Assembly: GCF_021474425.1 (NCBI RefSeq) | Contig: NZ_JAKEIP010000005.1 | Span: 47,123 to 111,122 of the forward strand | DNA: 64,000 nucleotides | DNA from: Streptomyces muensis | GTDB lineage: Bacteria > Actinomycetota > Actinomycetes > Streptomycetales > Streptomycetaceae | Reading direction: 5' to 3' | In this document: piece by piece, positions 57,013 to 64,000 of the stretch | Layout of the letters: every line of letters begins with the position of its first letter | How positions within the stretch are numbered: position 1 is the stretch's first letter | The notes under the pieces: model-generated | Told to the model about the DNA's origin: nothing | What the model saw: only the letters and a program-made list of their open reading frames with translations | Databases searched by the model: none | Position numbers and translations under genes: made by a program

Positions 57013-57035
57013 AAGACCGAAGGAGAGCAAGGGAC

Positions 57036-57332
57036 ATGACCCTCGTCGCCCCCCCGAAGTACGAGTGGGAGGCCGCCACCGCCCAGGAGGCCCAGACCTC
57101 CCTCGAGGCCGTCACGAACCTCATCGACGCCCACCTCAAGACCCTCGTCCCCAGCGACCCCTTCATCAAGAACGACACCCGCCGGAACACCCCGATCAAG
57201 CTCCGCATCTCCCTCGACCTCGGCCCGGTCATCCAGGCCATCACCGAGTCCCGGCAGCTCGACGAACAGTTCCAGGCCGGCGGCGACGAGAACCCGGGCG
57301 CGGACTACGACCGCACTTGGCAAGCCCCCTGA
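57036..57332 (+). CDS. hypothetical protein, 98 aa
   Basis: This small mixed alpha/beta protein has a helix (QEAQTSLEAVTNLIDAHL) and a later strand (IKLRISLDLGPVIQAI). It lies immediately after the GAGACC array. No family is recognised. GGAGAG precedes the ATG. Confidence 0.55.
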   Translation: MTLVAPPKYEWEAATAQEAQTSLEAVTNLIDAHLKTLVPSDPFIKNDTRRNTPIKLRISLDLGPVIQAITESRQLDEQFQAGGDENPGADYDRTWQAP

Positions 57333-57369
57333 CCTGCAAAAACACGAGAACGAGAGAGAGCCGTCACCG

Positions 57370-57591
57370 ATGACCAACGACACCACCGGGACCGTCCTGC
57401 GGGCCACGACCGTCCGCGAGGCCCGGGACATCCTCACCGGCGCCGCCCGCCGCCTGGAGTCCGAGATCACCACCCGGCTGCCCGGCGACAAGGACGGCCA
57501 GAACTGGGCCCGCGACCAGGAGCTCGACCTGGAGATCCGCGTCGACTGGAGTCAGCTCGAAGCCCTCGACGCCTACAACGGCACCGCCTGA
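57370..57591 (+). CDS. hypothetical protein, 73 aa
   Basis: This protein is similar in plan to the preceding one: an N-terminal helix (VREARDILTGAARRLESEI) and a short acidic strand (LDLEIRVDWSQLEAL). The pair may be distant relatives. No family is recognised. GAGAGAG lies upstream of the ATG. Confidence 0.55.
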   Translation: MTNDTTGTVLRATTVREARDILTGAARRLESEITTRLPGDKDGQNWARDQELDLEIRVDWSQLEALDAYNGTA

Positions 57592-57619
57592 CCTGCACAA
57601 ATACCCGAGAGGAGGAAGC

Positions 57620-58087
57620 ATGGACCCCCAGCTCGAGCGCGTACCGCCGCCCAAGCTCAACGGCCGTCAGATGGCCTGCGTCGACGCCCAGTTCGCGCTG
57701 ACCGAGACTCCCGCGATCGCGCACTTCGCCGCCGTCCACCACCACCTGGACCAGATCCTGCGCACCGTCGCGGTGAACGACAGGGACGACTGGATCCAGC
57801 GGAACATCGACCGCGCCCGCCGGGACCTCAACACGCTCGAGATGGCCCTGCAGGCGGGCGAGCTTCCCGACCTCACGGAGCGTGACAGTCCGACGCGTTG
57901 GAAGACGTCCTTCGAGGGCATCCCGGCCGGCCTGCGCCAGCCGCTGGACGCCTCACGCGGGACACGGGACTTCTCCGCCGCCTACCGCCCGGTCACCCGC
58001 CAGCGCATCTCGTCGAGGTTCGCCAACCACCTGCTGGCGGTCATCGGCGCGGTCCTCATCCTCTCCTACTTCGCTAACCGAACGTGA
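57620..58087 (+). CDS. protein with C-terminal membrane anchor, 155 aa
   Basis: The body is helical (FAAVHHHLDQILRTVAV, RRDLNTLEMALQAG). The last ~20 residues (NHLLAVIGAVLILSYFANRT) form a single membrane helix, so the protein is probably tail-anchored with its body inside the cell. AGGAGG lies before the ATG. The GACGTTGACG repeats begin 15 bases after its stop. Confidence 0.6.
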   Translation: MDPQLERVPPPKLNGRQMACVDAQFALTETPAIAHFAAVHHHLDQILRTVAVNDRDDWIQRNIDRARRDLNTLEMALQAGELPDLTERDSPTRWKTSFEGIPAGLRQPLDASRGTRDFSAAYRPVTRQRISSRFANHLLAVIGAVLILSYFANRT

Positions 58088-58101
58088 CGTGAAGCTGGGT
58101 G

Positions 58102-58240
58102 CGTCAACGTCAACGTCTATCTCCCGGACGCGACGTGAGGGCTCCAAACCCCGCCCCAGGCCCCGGAAACGGCCCCTTGATCAGCACGAATTGACGTTGA
58201 CGAGGCTCCTTGACGTTGACGTTGACGCTCCGGCTTGACG
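58102..58240. repeat. GACGTTGACG direct and inverted repeats, candidate transfer site
   Basis: CGTCAACGTCAACGTC (58102-58117) is mirrored exactly by GACGTTGACGTTGACG at 58212-58227. Further TTGACG units lie at 58191-58202 and 58235-58240. The region is non-coding, 200 bases long, and sits between a membrane-anchor gene and the large spread gene. It has the look of a cis-acting transfer locus, or of an operator. Confidence 0.6.
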
Positions 58241-58298
58241 CCATGCCCGACACGCACAGTTACCGCACCTCGCCGCCCCTGATGTGGAGGAAGACCCC

Positions 58299-60710
58299 GT
58301 GAGCACCCCCGACTTCGACATGGCGCCGCCGGCGGCCACGGCGACCGCGCCGCCGCCTGCTGCTGCCGTACCGCCCCAGGCGTCGGGCGCGGCAGCGACC
58401 ACGGACCCGGGCGGTCAGCGCACGCAGCGCCGTCGCTCTACGTCACAGAAGGACAGCAACCTTGCCGGGGTCCTGATCCCCGGCGGCGTGATCACCGGAC
58501 TGATCTCGGTGTGCTGGCTGGCCCACGTCTTCGGCCTGCCGATCGTCATCTTCGCGATCCTGGCCGCCGCGGCCACCGCGACCACGGCTGCGGTCATCAG
58601 GGCCGGCCGTCGGGCCGCTCAGGTCGCCAGCCGCCGTAACCGGGCCGGGAACGGCACCGGAGGAGGCGGCCCGGGCCGCGGCACGGGCGCCGGACGCCGG
58701 GGAGGCGCGGGCACTGGTGCTGGCCGCTCGGGTGGCGGTCTGTCGGGGAACCGTTCCGGCGGGAGCGGCCCGCGGCGCTCCGGCGCCGGGTCCCGGGGTA
58801 CGACCGGCCCCGGTGGTGGCCCGTCCCGCAAGCCTGTCGGCCTGGGACCGAACCGCGCGTCCTCCAACCGCTCCGGCGGCCTGAACACCTCGCCGCGCTC
58901 CAACAAGGGCGGCCTGGGCGGCAACCGGTCGACCGCCGGTCCCAAGCCCATGAAGGGCAGCCTGTTCGGCGGCGGGGGGCCTGGCTCCAAGGGACTCGGC
59001 TCCAAGGGCCCGGGCGGCAAGGGGCCCGGCACGCCCGGGAGCGGCAACCTGAACCGCAAGGGCGCCGGAGGCGGCAAGGGTTCTGCCGTGCCGGGGAAGA
59101 GCGGCAAGGGGATGCTCGAGGGTCTCAGCGACGGTTCGCGCGCGCTGGGCAAGGACGCGAAGGCCCTGGCCGGGAAGATCAAGGACCTGGGCGGCAAGAA
59201 GGCGCCCAAGGGCACCACGGGCGCGGGCAAGGGCGCGCCCACCGGCAAGGGCACGGGCGCTGGCGGCAAGAAGGCCCCGGGCAAGGGCCCCGGCAAGGGC
59301 GCTCCGGGCAAGCCCGGCAAGGTCTCGCCCGCAGGCAAGGGAAAGGGCAAGGGCGCCGCGAAGGGCCCGAAGGGGTCCGGCAAGAAGAAGCACAAGGTCG
59401 GTAAGGCGAAGGCGCCTCGGCACGCGGGCTACACCTGGAAGCGGAACCCGATCCGGAAGACCAAGAGCGCCGCCGGGAAGGTGTACCGGAAGGTCAGCAG
59501 TCCGAGGTTCCGCCACCGCATGAACAAGGTGGCGACGCCGTTCCGCGCGGTGTTCCGCGGCACCCGCCGGCACGGCGGGAAGCTCCTGGCCAACGCGATG
59601 CGCTGGGGCGGCCGGGCGGTCCTCTCCCTCAACTCGTTCTTGGGCACGGTCCGTTTCTCGACCATGGGGCCGAACTGGCTGCGTCCGCTCTCCCGGGTCC
59701 TGTACTGGGCGACCAGCCCGCTGGCCAAGCTCGTCAACGTCTCGCGGACCTGGTCGTGGCTGAACGCGTGGGTCTACAAGACCGCCACCGCCAGCCCGCT
59801 GCCCGCGCCGGCCGCCGCGAAGAAGGCCGGACCGGTCCCGACCGCAGGAGGCGGCACCGCCGCTCCCGTACCGACTTCCGGCGGGCACGCCCCCGTGCCG
59901 TCGCCGGCCACCGCAGCAGGAACCGCAGGAGGAACACCCGTGGACAACGCCCCGGTTCACCACGCCTATCCACTCATCTACGCGGCGGACGCGATCCGGA
60001 TGGCCGCAGCCGCCTTCGCGGCGGCGCCGGCCGACAGCATGAAGGGCTACGAGGCAGTCATCGAGAACCTCGGCCACCTCGAGTTCGCGATGTGCCACCT
60101 GATGCACGACATCGCGCAGGTCACCGAGGACGACTTCAAGGTCAACCCGGAGATCCCGAACCAGTACCGCACGATCGGCATCCACTTCCTGGCGCTGGGC
60201 GCGTTCGTCGACTCGGCCCACAAGGTGTACCGGGAGATCCACGCCGAGCAGCTCGACAACATCGAGAACCCCACCTGGCAGGGCCGCAAGTGGGACCTGT
60301 CCGAGAACTGGGCGCACGTCATGCCGCAGTTCGCGTGGACCGACCCGACCGTCCACGTCATGCCGTTGCTGCTGGCCTCCGGCGCCATCCGCGACGCCGG
60401 GATCCACATCCGGCTGCACCCGTCCGGGACGATGTTCGGCTACGAGATGACTATCGAGCACCTCGCGCCGCTCGCGGAGGCCCTCTACGAGCTGATGGAG
60501 ACGGTCGCCACCGTCACCGAGTCGGAGTTCCGCGTCCACGAGGCCGTCACCGCCATGCACCGGGACGCCGGCCAGCGCTTCCGCGACCTGGGCGGCGCCA
60601 TCACCGCCGTCCACTTCCTGTACCGGCTGCTGCACCAGGAGCAGCTCCACAACCTCGAAAACCCCAGCTACCAGGCCGCCAAGTGGGACCAGTCCCGCAA
60701 CACCGCCTGA
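58299..60710 (+). CDS. large Gly/Lys-rich membrane protein with duplicated C-terminal domain
   Basis: This ~803-residue protein begins with a Pro/Ala/Gln stretch. Two hydrophobic segments follow at about 56-105 (LIPGGVITGLISVCWLAHVFGL, IVIFAILAAAATATTAAVI), then a ~280-residue Gly/Lys/Ser/Pro low-complexity region (110-385). A basic middle part precedes two homologous helical units at about 565-680 and 695-803. Both contain an Ala-rich helix, a block like YE-n-IE-L-LA-n-L-M and the end NIENPTWQ / NLENPSYQ with KWD. GGAGG lies 8 bases before GTG 58299. It is probably part of the transfer apparatus. Confidence 0.65.
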   Translation: MSTPDFDMAPPAATATAPPPAAAVPPQASGAAATTDPGGQRTQRRRSTSQKDSNLAGVLIPGGVITGLISVCWLAHVFGLPIVIFAILAAAATATTAAVIRAGRRAAQVASRRNRAGNGTGGGGPGRGTGAGRRGGAGTGAGRSGGGLSGNRSGGSGPRRSGAGSRGTTGPGGGPSRKPVGLGPNRASSNRSGGLNTSPRSNKGGLGGNRSTAGPKPMKGSLFGGGGPGSKGLGSKGPGGKGPGTPGSGNLNRKGAGGGKGSAVPGKSGKGMLEGLSDGSRALGKDAKALAGKIKDLGGKKAPKGTTGAGKGAPTGKGTGAGGKKAPGKGPGKGAPGKPGKVSPAGKGKGKGAAKGPKGSGKKKHKVGKAKAPRHAGYTWKRNPIRKTKSAAGKVYRKVSSPRFRHRMNKVATPFRAVFRGTRRHGGKLLANAMRWGGRAVLSLNSFLGTVRFSTMGPNWLRPLSRVLYWATSPLAKLVNVSRTWSWLNAWVYKTATASPLPAPAAAKKAGPVPTAGGGTAAPVPTSGGHAPVPSPATAAGTAGGTPVDNAPVHHAYPLIYAADAIRMAAAAFAAAPADSMKGYEAVIENLGHLEFAMCHLMHDIAQVTEDDFKVNPEIPNQYRTIGIHFLALGAFVDSAHKVYREIHAEQLDNIENPTWQGRKWDLSENWAHVMPQFAWTDPTVHVMPLLLASGAIRDAGIHIRLHPSGTMFGYEMTIEHLAPLAEALYELMETVATVTESEFRVHEAVTAMHRDAGQRFRDLGGAITAVHFLYRLLHQEQLHNLENPSYQAAKWDQSRNTA

Positions 60711-60785
60711 TCCCACCGGGCGCTCCCGCTCCGCTGCTCCCTCTCCGGCTGTTGACCACGACCTGACCTTAAGGAGTTCCACACC

Positions 60786-63320
60786 ATGGCCCGCTCGAAG
60801 GAAGACCGCGAGGTCATCCCCTGGGTGCACGGGGTCGTCTCGACCCCGCTGTTCACCGCGGGGTTCATCTACCTCGATGGCGTCGGCCTGGGCGTCATCG
60901 AGGACCAGGGCCACACCGTGCCGCTGGACATGCTCGGCATCGGCTCGGTCGGCGGGGTCATCGCCGTGGCCACCGCCCGCTTCATCCGCACCGGCGGCGA
61001 GGGCCGCTCCAAGCGTGCCCGCTGGTTCCACACCGCCTTCTCCGGCATCTGGACCGGCGCCGCGGCGGGCTGGCTGAACTGGGTCGCCCACGGCACCCCT
61101 TGGACGCTCGCCTCGGCCGCCGCGCTCGGCGCCATGACGGTGATGATCTCCCCGTTCTACGGCATCGACCGCTACCTGCGCGGCGACGAGATCGCCGAGC
61201 AGTGGGCGAAGGAGGAGGCGGCGCTCGCCAAGCCGCTGACCGACTGGGCGGACATGTTCGCCTCGGTCGGCGCCCGCGGCGTGTTCGTCGAGGGCAAGGA
61301 CAAGGCCAACTACGGCTTCCAGCTGACGCTGCGGCTCACCGAGACCGACTTCGACGGCCTGCTGCCGCTGCTCAAGCGCCTGGAGATGAAGGCCGGTGTC
61401 CGTGCCGGCGCGCTCACCCTGAAGCCGGGCGAGACGGCCGACCGGGCGTACCTGCAGGTGTCCACGCGCAACGTGCTCGCCGAGCTGGTGGAGCTGGACC
61501 CCAGCGACCACCCCATCACCATCAACGAGCCCCTCACGCTCGGGATGTTGGAGTCGGGCGAGCCCATCGAACTGCTGATGCGGCAGAACAGCGTGCTCAT
61601 CGCGGGCCAGAAGGGCTCCGGCAAGAGCGTCACCCTGCACGTGCTGATCTCCCTCCTCACGCGCTGCGTCGACGCGGTGATCTGGATGATCGACATGGCC
61701 AGCGGCCACACGGCCAAGCGGTGGGTGCGGCCGTGGGTGGAGGGCTGGAAGGACGGGGACGGCAACGTCATCGACCGCCCGCTCATCGACTGGATCGCCA
61801 CGACCGAGGACGAGGCGGTACGGCTGTACAACGCGGCACACGACGTCGCGGACCAGCGGGCGAAGACCGCCCCGGGCGGCAAGCTCGTCCCGAAGCCGGA
61901 CAAGCCCGCGATCATCGTCATCACCGAGGAAGGCTCGGACCTGATGGCCTGGTCGCCGATGGCCGCCAAGCCCAAGACCCGCGGCATCAAGAAGGGCCGC
62001 AAGGCGGCGATCGACTACGTCGACGTGGTGCAGCGCGGTACCGGCCCCAACACGGGCGGCGGCGAAATCGACAGCCAGTACGACACGACGATCGGCCTGC
62101 GCTTCCGGAAGAAGGGCGAGGGCCAGTACGTCTTCCCGGACTTCTACCACCAGGTGAATTTGGCGGCCCTGCCCGGCAACGGCGCCTGCTACATCAAGAC
62201 GTCGGCCATGAACCCCTCCGAGCCGCCGGAGAAGGGGCGCTTCGCGTACGTCAACGACGACGAGGACTCCACGCACATCGAGGAGATGGCGGTCTCCCGC
62301 GCCCACATCCGTCCCGACCTGGACGACGAGGCCGTCGCCATCGCCAACAAATGGGGCTACGGCGACCGTTGGTCCGACACCGAGCGCATCGGCTGGCTGC
62401 TGGAAGCCTTCGGCATCGACGCGCCGCGCTCGGCGAGCACGGGCACCTCCGCCAGCATGAACGGCGGCGGTACCGGCACCATGGCGCCGCCCGCGCCGAC
62501 CGTCCAGCCGCCCGCGGGCACCGGCGGTTCCGGCAACGGAAGCACCGGGCGCGGGACCCTGCCCAGCGACCTCGGTCCTCTGGGGTCCGCCGAGGACTAC
62601 CTCCGGCGGTACGGCGGCGGCCAGGGGGGCCAGCAGCCGCCGGTCGGCGGCCAGCCCACCCCTGCGCCGGCCGGAACGCCGGGCCCGGACGAGGCAAGTG
62701 TGCAGGCCGCGATCTCCAAGGCGCTCGCCGAGGCCGAGTGGCTCACGCAGCAGGCCGCCGAGAAGCACGGCGCCCAGCAGGCGCAGGAGGAGGCCGAGAA
62801 GGACAAGTCCCGCGAGCACCCCCGCAAGGACGAAGTGATGGAGATGGTCCGCGACGCCGGGCCCGACGGCATCACGATCGACGCCTGCCTGAAGCGGCTC
62901 GAGGAGCAGTACCCGGAGGAGAAGCCGCCCAGTCGGCAGGCCGTCTCGAAGTGGTTCGCCAACGACGAGAGCGTCCTCCAGCCCGGCGGACCCAGGACAC
63001 CGTATGTGTGGGCCGACCCCGACCACCCGGCGCCGGCCGAACTGCAGGACGACGACGAGGACGAAGACGGAGCCGAGCCGCTCGGCGACGACCTGGACCT
63101 GTTCTGCCACGCCGTCGAGCTGGTCGTCTCCACCCAGTTCGGGTCCACGTCGATGCTGCAGCGCAAGCTGCGCGTCGGCTTCGCCAAGGCGGTCTGGCTC
63201 ATGGACCAGATGACCGCCCGGGACATCGTCGGCGAGCGCGACGGCAGCAAGGCCCGCGACGTGCTGCACAAGCCCGACGCCCTCAACGCCCTCCTCGCCC
63301 AGATCAAGGAAGAGAACTGA
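60786..63320 (+). CDS. FtsK/TraB-type DNA translocase
   Basis: This 844-residue protein has several N-terminal membrane helices within the first ~130 residues and Walker A GQKGSGKS at 274-281. Walker B IIVITEE is at 376-382 and [15 protein letters not shown] follows (~420-435). The last ~75 residues ([33 protein letters not shown]) closely match the FtsK gamma winged-helix domain that reads DNA polarity sequences. A second winged-helix-like unit lies at about 675-740. Streptomyces TraB proteins move double-stranded plasmid DNA between cells. AAGGAG lies 9 bases before the ATG. Its DNA target may be one of the two repeat arrays upstream. Confidence 0.85.
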   Translation: MARSKEDREVIPWVHGVVSTPLFTAGFIYLDGVGLGVIEDQGHTVPLDMLGIGSVGGVIAVATARFIRTGGEGRSKRARWFHTAFSGIWTGAAAGWLNWVAHGTPWTLASAAALGAMTVMISPFYGIDRYLRGDEIAEQWAKEEAALAKPLTDWADMFASVGARGVFVEGKDKANYGFQLTLRLTETDFDGLLPLLKRLEMKAGVRAGALTLKPGETADRAYLQVSTRNVLAELVELDPSDHPITINEPLTLGMLESGEPIELLMRQNSVLIAGQKGSGKSVTLHVLISLLTRCVDAVIWMIDMASGHTAKRWVRPWVEGWKDGDGNVIDRPLIDWIATTEDEAVRLYNAAHDVADQRAKTAPGGKLVPKPDKPAIIVITEEGSDLMAWSPMAAKPKTRGIKKGRKAAIDYVDVVQRGTGPNTGGGEIDSQYDTTIGLRFRKKGEGQYVFPDFYHQVNLAALPGNGACYIKTSAMNPSEPPEKGRFAYVNDDEDSTHIEEMAVSRAHIRPDLDDEAVAIANKWGYGDRWSDTERIGWLLEAFGIDAPRSASTGTSASMNGGGTGTMAPPAPTVQPPAGTGGSGNGSTGRGTLPSDLGPLGSAEDYLRRYGGGQGGQQPPVGGQPTPAPAGTPGPDEASVQAAISKALAEAEWLTQQAAEKHGAQQAQEEAEKDKSREHPRKDEVMEMVRDAGPDGITIDACLKRLEEQYPEEKPPSRQAVSKWFANDESVLQPGGPRTPYVWADPDHPAPAELQDDDEDEDGAEPLGDDLDLFCHAVELVVSTQFGSTSMLQRKLRVGFAKAVWLMDQMTARDIVGERDGSKARDVLHKPDALNALLAQIKEEN

Positions 63321-63323
63321 CCG

Positions 63324-63518
63324 ATGGCCATCTCCGTCTCCGCCGTCCTGCTCCTGCTCATCATCGTGATCGTGATGCTGCGAGGGGGCACCCTGCGCCC
63401 CCTCCCGGCCTTGGCCGCCACGCTGTTCGGCTTCTTCCTTGCCTCCACCGGCATCGCCCCCTCCATCACCAACGCGTTCCGCTCGCTGGCCGACGCGCTG
63501 CACTCCATCAACTTCTGA
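63324..63518 (+). CDS. small membrane protein after the translocase
   Basis: This 64-residue protein has two hydrophobic segments (residues 3-19, VSAVLLLLIIVIVML, and 27-45, LPALAATLFGFFLASTGI). It starts 3 bases after the translocase stop. Very small membrane proteins in this position are common in Streptomyces transfer operons. Confidence 0.65.
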   Translation: MAISVSAVLLLLIIVIVMLRGGTLRPLPALAATLFGFFLASTGIAPSITNAFRSLADALHSINF

Positions 63519-63538
63519 CCCAGGAAAGGTTCTTGACC

Positions 63539-63853
63539 ATGGGCGTCCTCGTCGTCCTGTTGTCCTTCGCCATCGGCGCCGGCCTGACCCAGCTCGGCCA
63601 CGTCATCGCCCGGCATCTGCGCCCCGATCCGTCGTGCACCTGGTGCGCGACCACCTCCGGCTGGCCGGTCCGCGGCCACGACACGCGTCTGTGCCGGGGG
63701 TACGTCCACCAGCTCCGCGAACGGGACCCCGCGTACGGCGGCAACCTCTGGCGCGATCCCACCGACCCGCTGTACGGGGCCACCGAGATCGACGTGAGCC
63801 GGGCACAGCGCCTGCCGTTCGTCGCCCGCCCGGCCAACCCCGACACCGAGTAG
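63539..63853 (+). CDS. protein with N-terminal membrane helix and cysteine pair
   Basis: A hydrophobic N-terminus (VLVVLLSFAIGAGLTQLG) could be a membrane anchor or uncleaved signal. The rest has CTWCATTSGWPVRGHDTRLC, a possible three-cysteine metal site, and a Pro/Asp-rich tail. The total is 104 residues. AGGAAAGG precedes the ATG by 8 bases. The family is not recognised. Confidence 0.6.
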   Translation: MGVLVVLLSFAIGAGLTQLGHVIARHLRPDPSCTWCATTSGWPVRGHDTRLCRGYVHQLRERDPAYGGNLWRDPTDPLYGATEIDVSRAQRLPFVARPANPDTE

Positions 63854-63861
63854 CCGACCCG

Positions 63862-64000
63862 ATGCAGCAGCCCGCCGCCGACCAGCCGGTCATCGTCCCC
63901 GCCCCGGACGGACGCCTCCTGATCGCCGTCCTGGACCCGACCTCCACCGCGACCACCAGCCCGCTGCGGCGGGCGCTGGCCCACCCCCGCACCGCCCCGC
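63862..64000 (+). CDS. partial gene, 3' end outside the window
   Basis: An ATG at 63862, 9 bases after the previous stop, opens a frame that continues to the window edge. The first residues read PVIVPAPDGRLLIAVLDP, followed by a Thr/Ala/Arg stretch. Too little is visible for a family call. Confidence 0.5.
   Translation, partial: MQQPAADQPVIVPAPDGRLLIAVLDPTSTATTSPLRRALAHPRTAP

Noticed and set aside
54127..57030. A 967-codon open frame on the reverse strand
   Set aside because: It is antisense to the SpdB-like gene, with Gly/Leu/Val repeats that mirror the forward coiled coil and the GAGACC array.
58443..63503. A 1,686-codon open frame on the reverse strand
   Set aside because: It is antisense to the spread protein and the FtsK-like pump. 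Its product is Val/Gly/Asp/Arg-rich noise typical of the opposite strand of high-GC genes.
1..64000. CRISPR arrays, insertion sequences, integrase or relaxase genes
   Set aside because: No regularly spaced repeats of CRISPR type, no transposase or terminal repeats, and no tyrosine/serine recombinase or relaxase motifs were seen. The repeat families found are palindromic sites, promoters and hexamer arrays.

Overview
The window is high-GC actinobacterial DNA, most likely from Streptomyces or a close relative, and looks like part of a large conjugative plasmid. The evidence is a ParA/ParB pair inside a cluster of palindromic sites, an FtsK/TraB-type DNA pump with an FtsK-gamma-like C-terminus, membrane 'spread' proteins, two WhiB-type proteins, and many short GTG-started genes overlapping by ATGA or GTGA. 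No integrase, transposase, rRNA gene, canonical tRNA gene, CRISPR array or phage structural gene was found. No certain replication initiator was found either; candidates are a DciA-like protein at the left edge and a winged-helix protein near 50 kb.

Layout. Bases 1-3.7 kb hold replication and partition genes: DciA-like, ParB and ParA, with seven copies of a 19-bp perfect palindrome (GTGATTGC-3-GCAATCAC). Bases 4-5.6 kb hold three small genes. From 5.6 to 45 kb there is a long accessory region made of separate operons. Seven start with near-identical copies of one promoter (class A, TTGCTTACGTATTGGGTTT with a -10 about 17 bp downstream). Seven other units start with a different operator-promoter (class B, TACAAnG-3-CGTTGTA). 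Strong perfect hairpins separate many of the genes.

The accessory genes encode nucleic-acid enzymes and many small unknown proteins. Recognisable ones are an ASCH protein, a Gp37/Gp68-type protein, a RusA-like resolvase, WhiB-like proteins, an MmcB-like nuclease, an RNase-AS-like exonuclease, a DUF1643 protein, a NERD protein, a Y-polymerase-like protein, a HAD protein, a PAPS-reductase-like PP-loop protein, a methylase-like protein, a primase-polymerase-like protein, an ATP-dependent DNA ligase, endonuclease VII and a probable toxin-antitoxin pair. Several of these enzymes lack their catalytic motifs. Two class B promoters drive a pair of related structured RNAs at 32.7-33.2 kb.

Bases 45-50.6 kb carry four reverse-strand genes: two HTH/NUDIX-related proteins, a long XRE regulator and a winged-helix protein. 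From 50.9 kb to the right edge a forward transfer cluster runs through small proteins, a Pycsar-effector-like membrane protein, a coiled-coil SpdB-like protein, a large Gly/Lys-rich membrane protein with a duplicated C-terminal domain, and the FtsK-like pump. Two DNA repeat arrays in this cluster are candidate recognition sites for the pump: about 35 GAGACC/GGTCTC hexamers at 56.4-57.0 kb, and GACGTTGACG repeats at 58.1-58.24 kb. All functional links are inferred from sequence and position.
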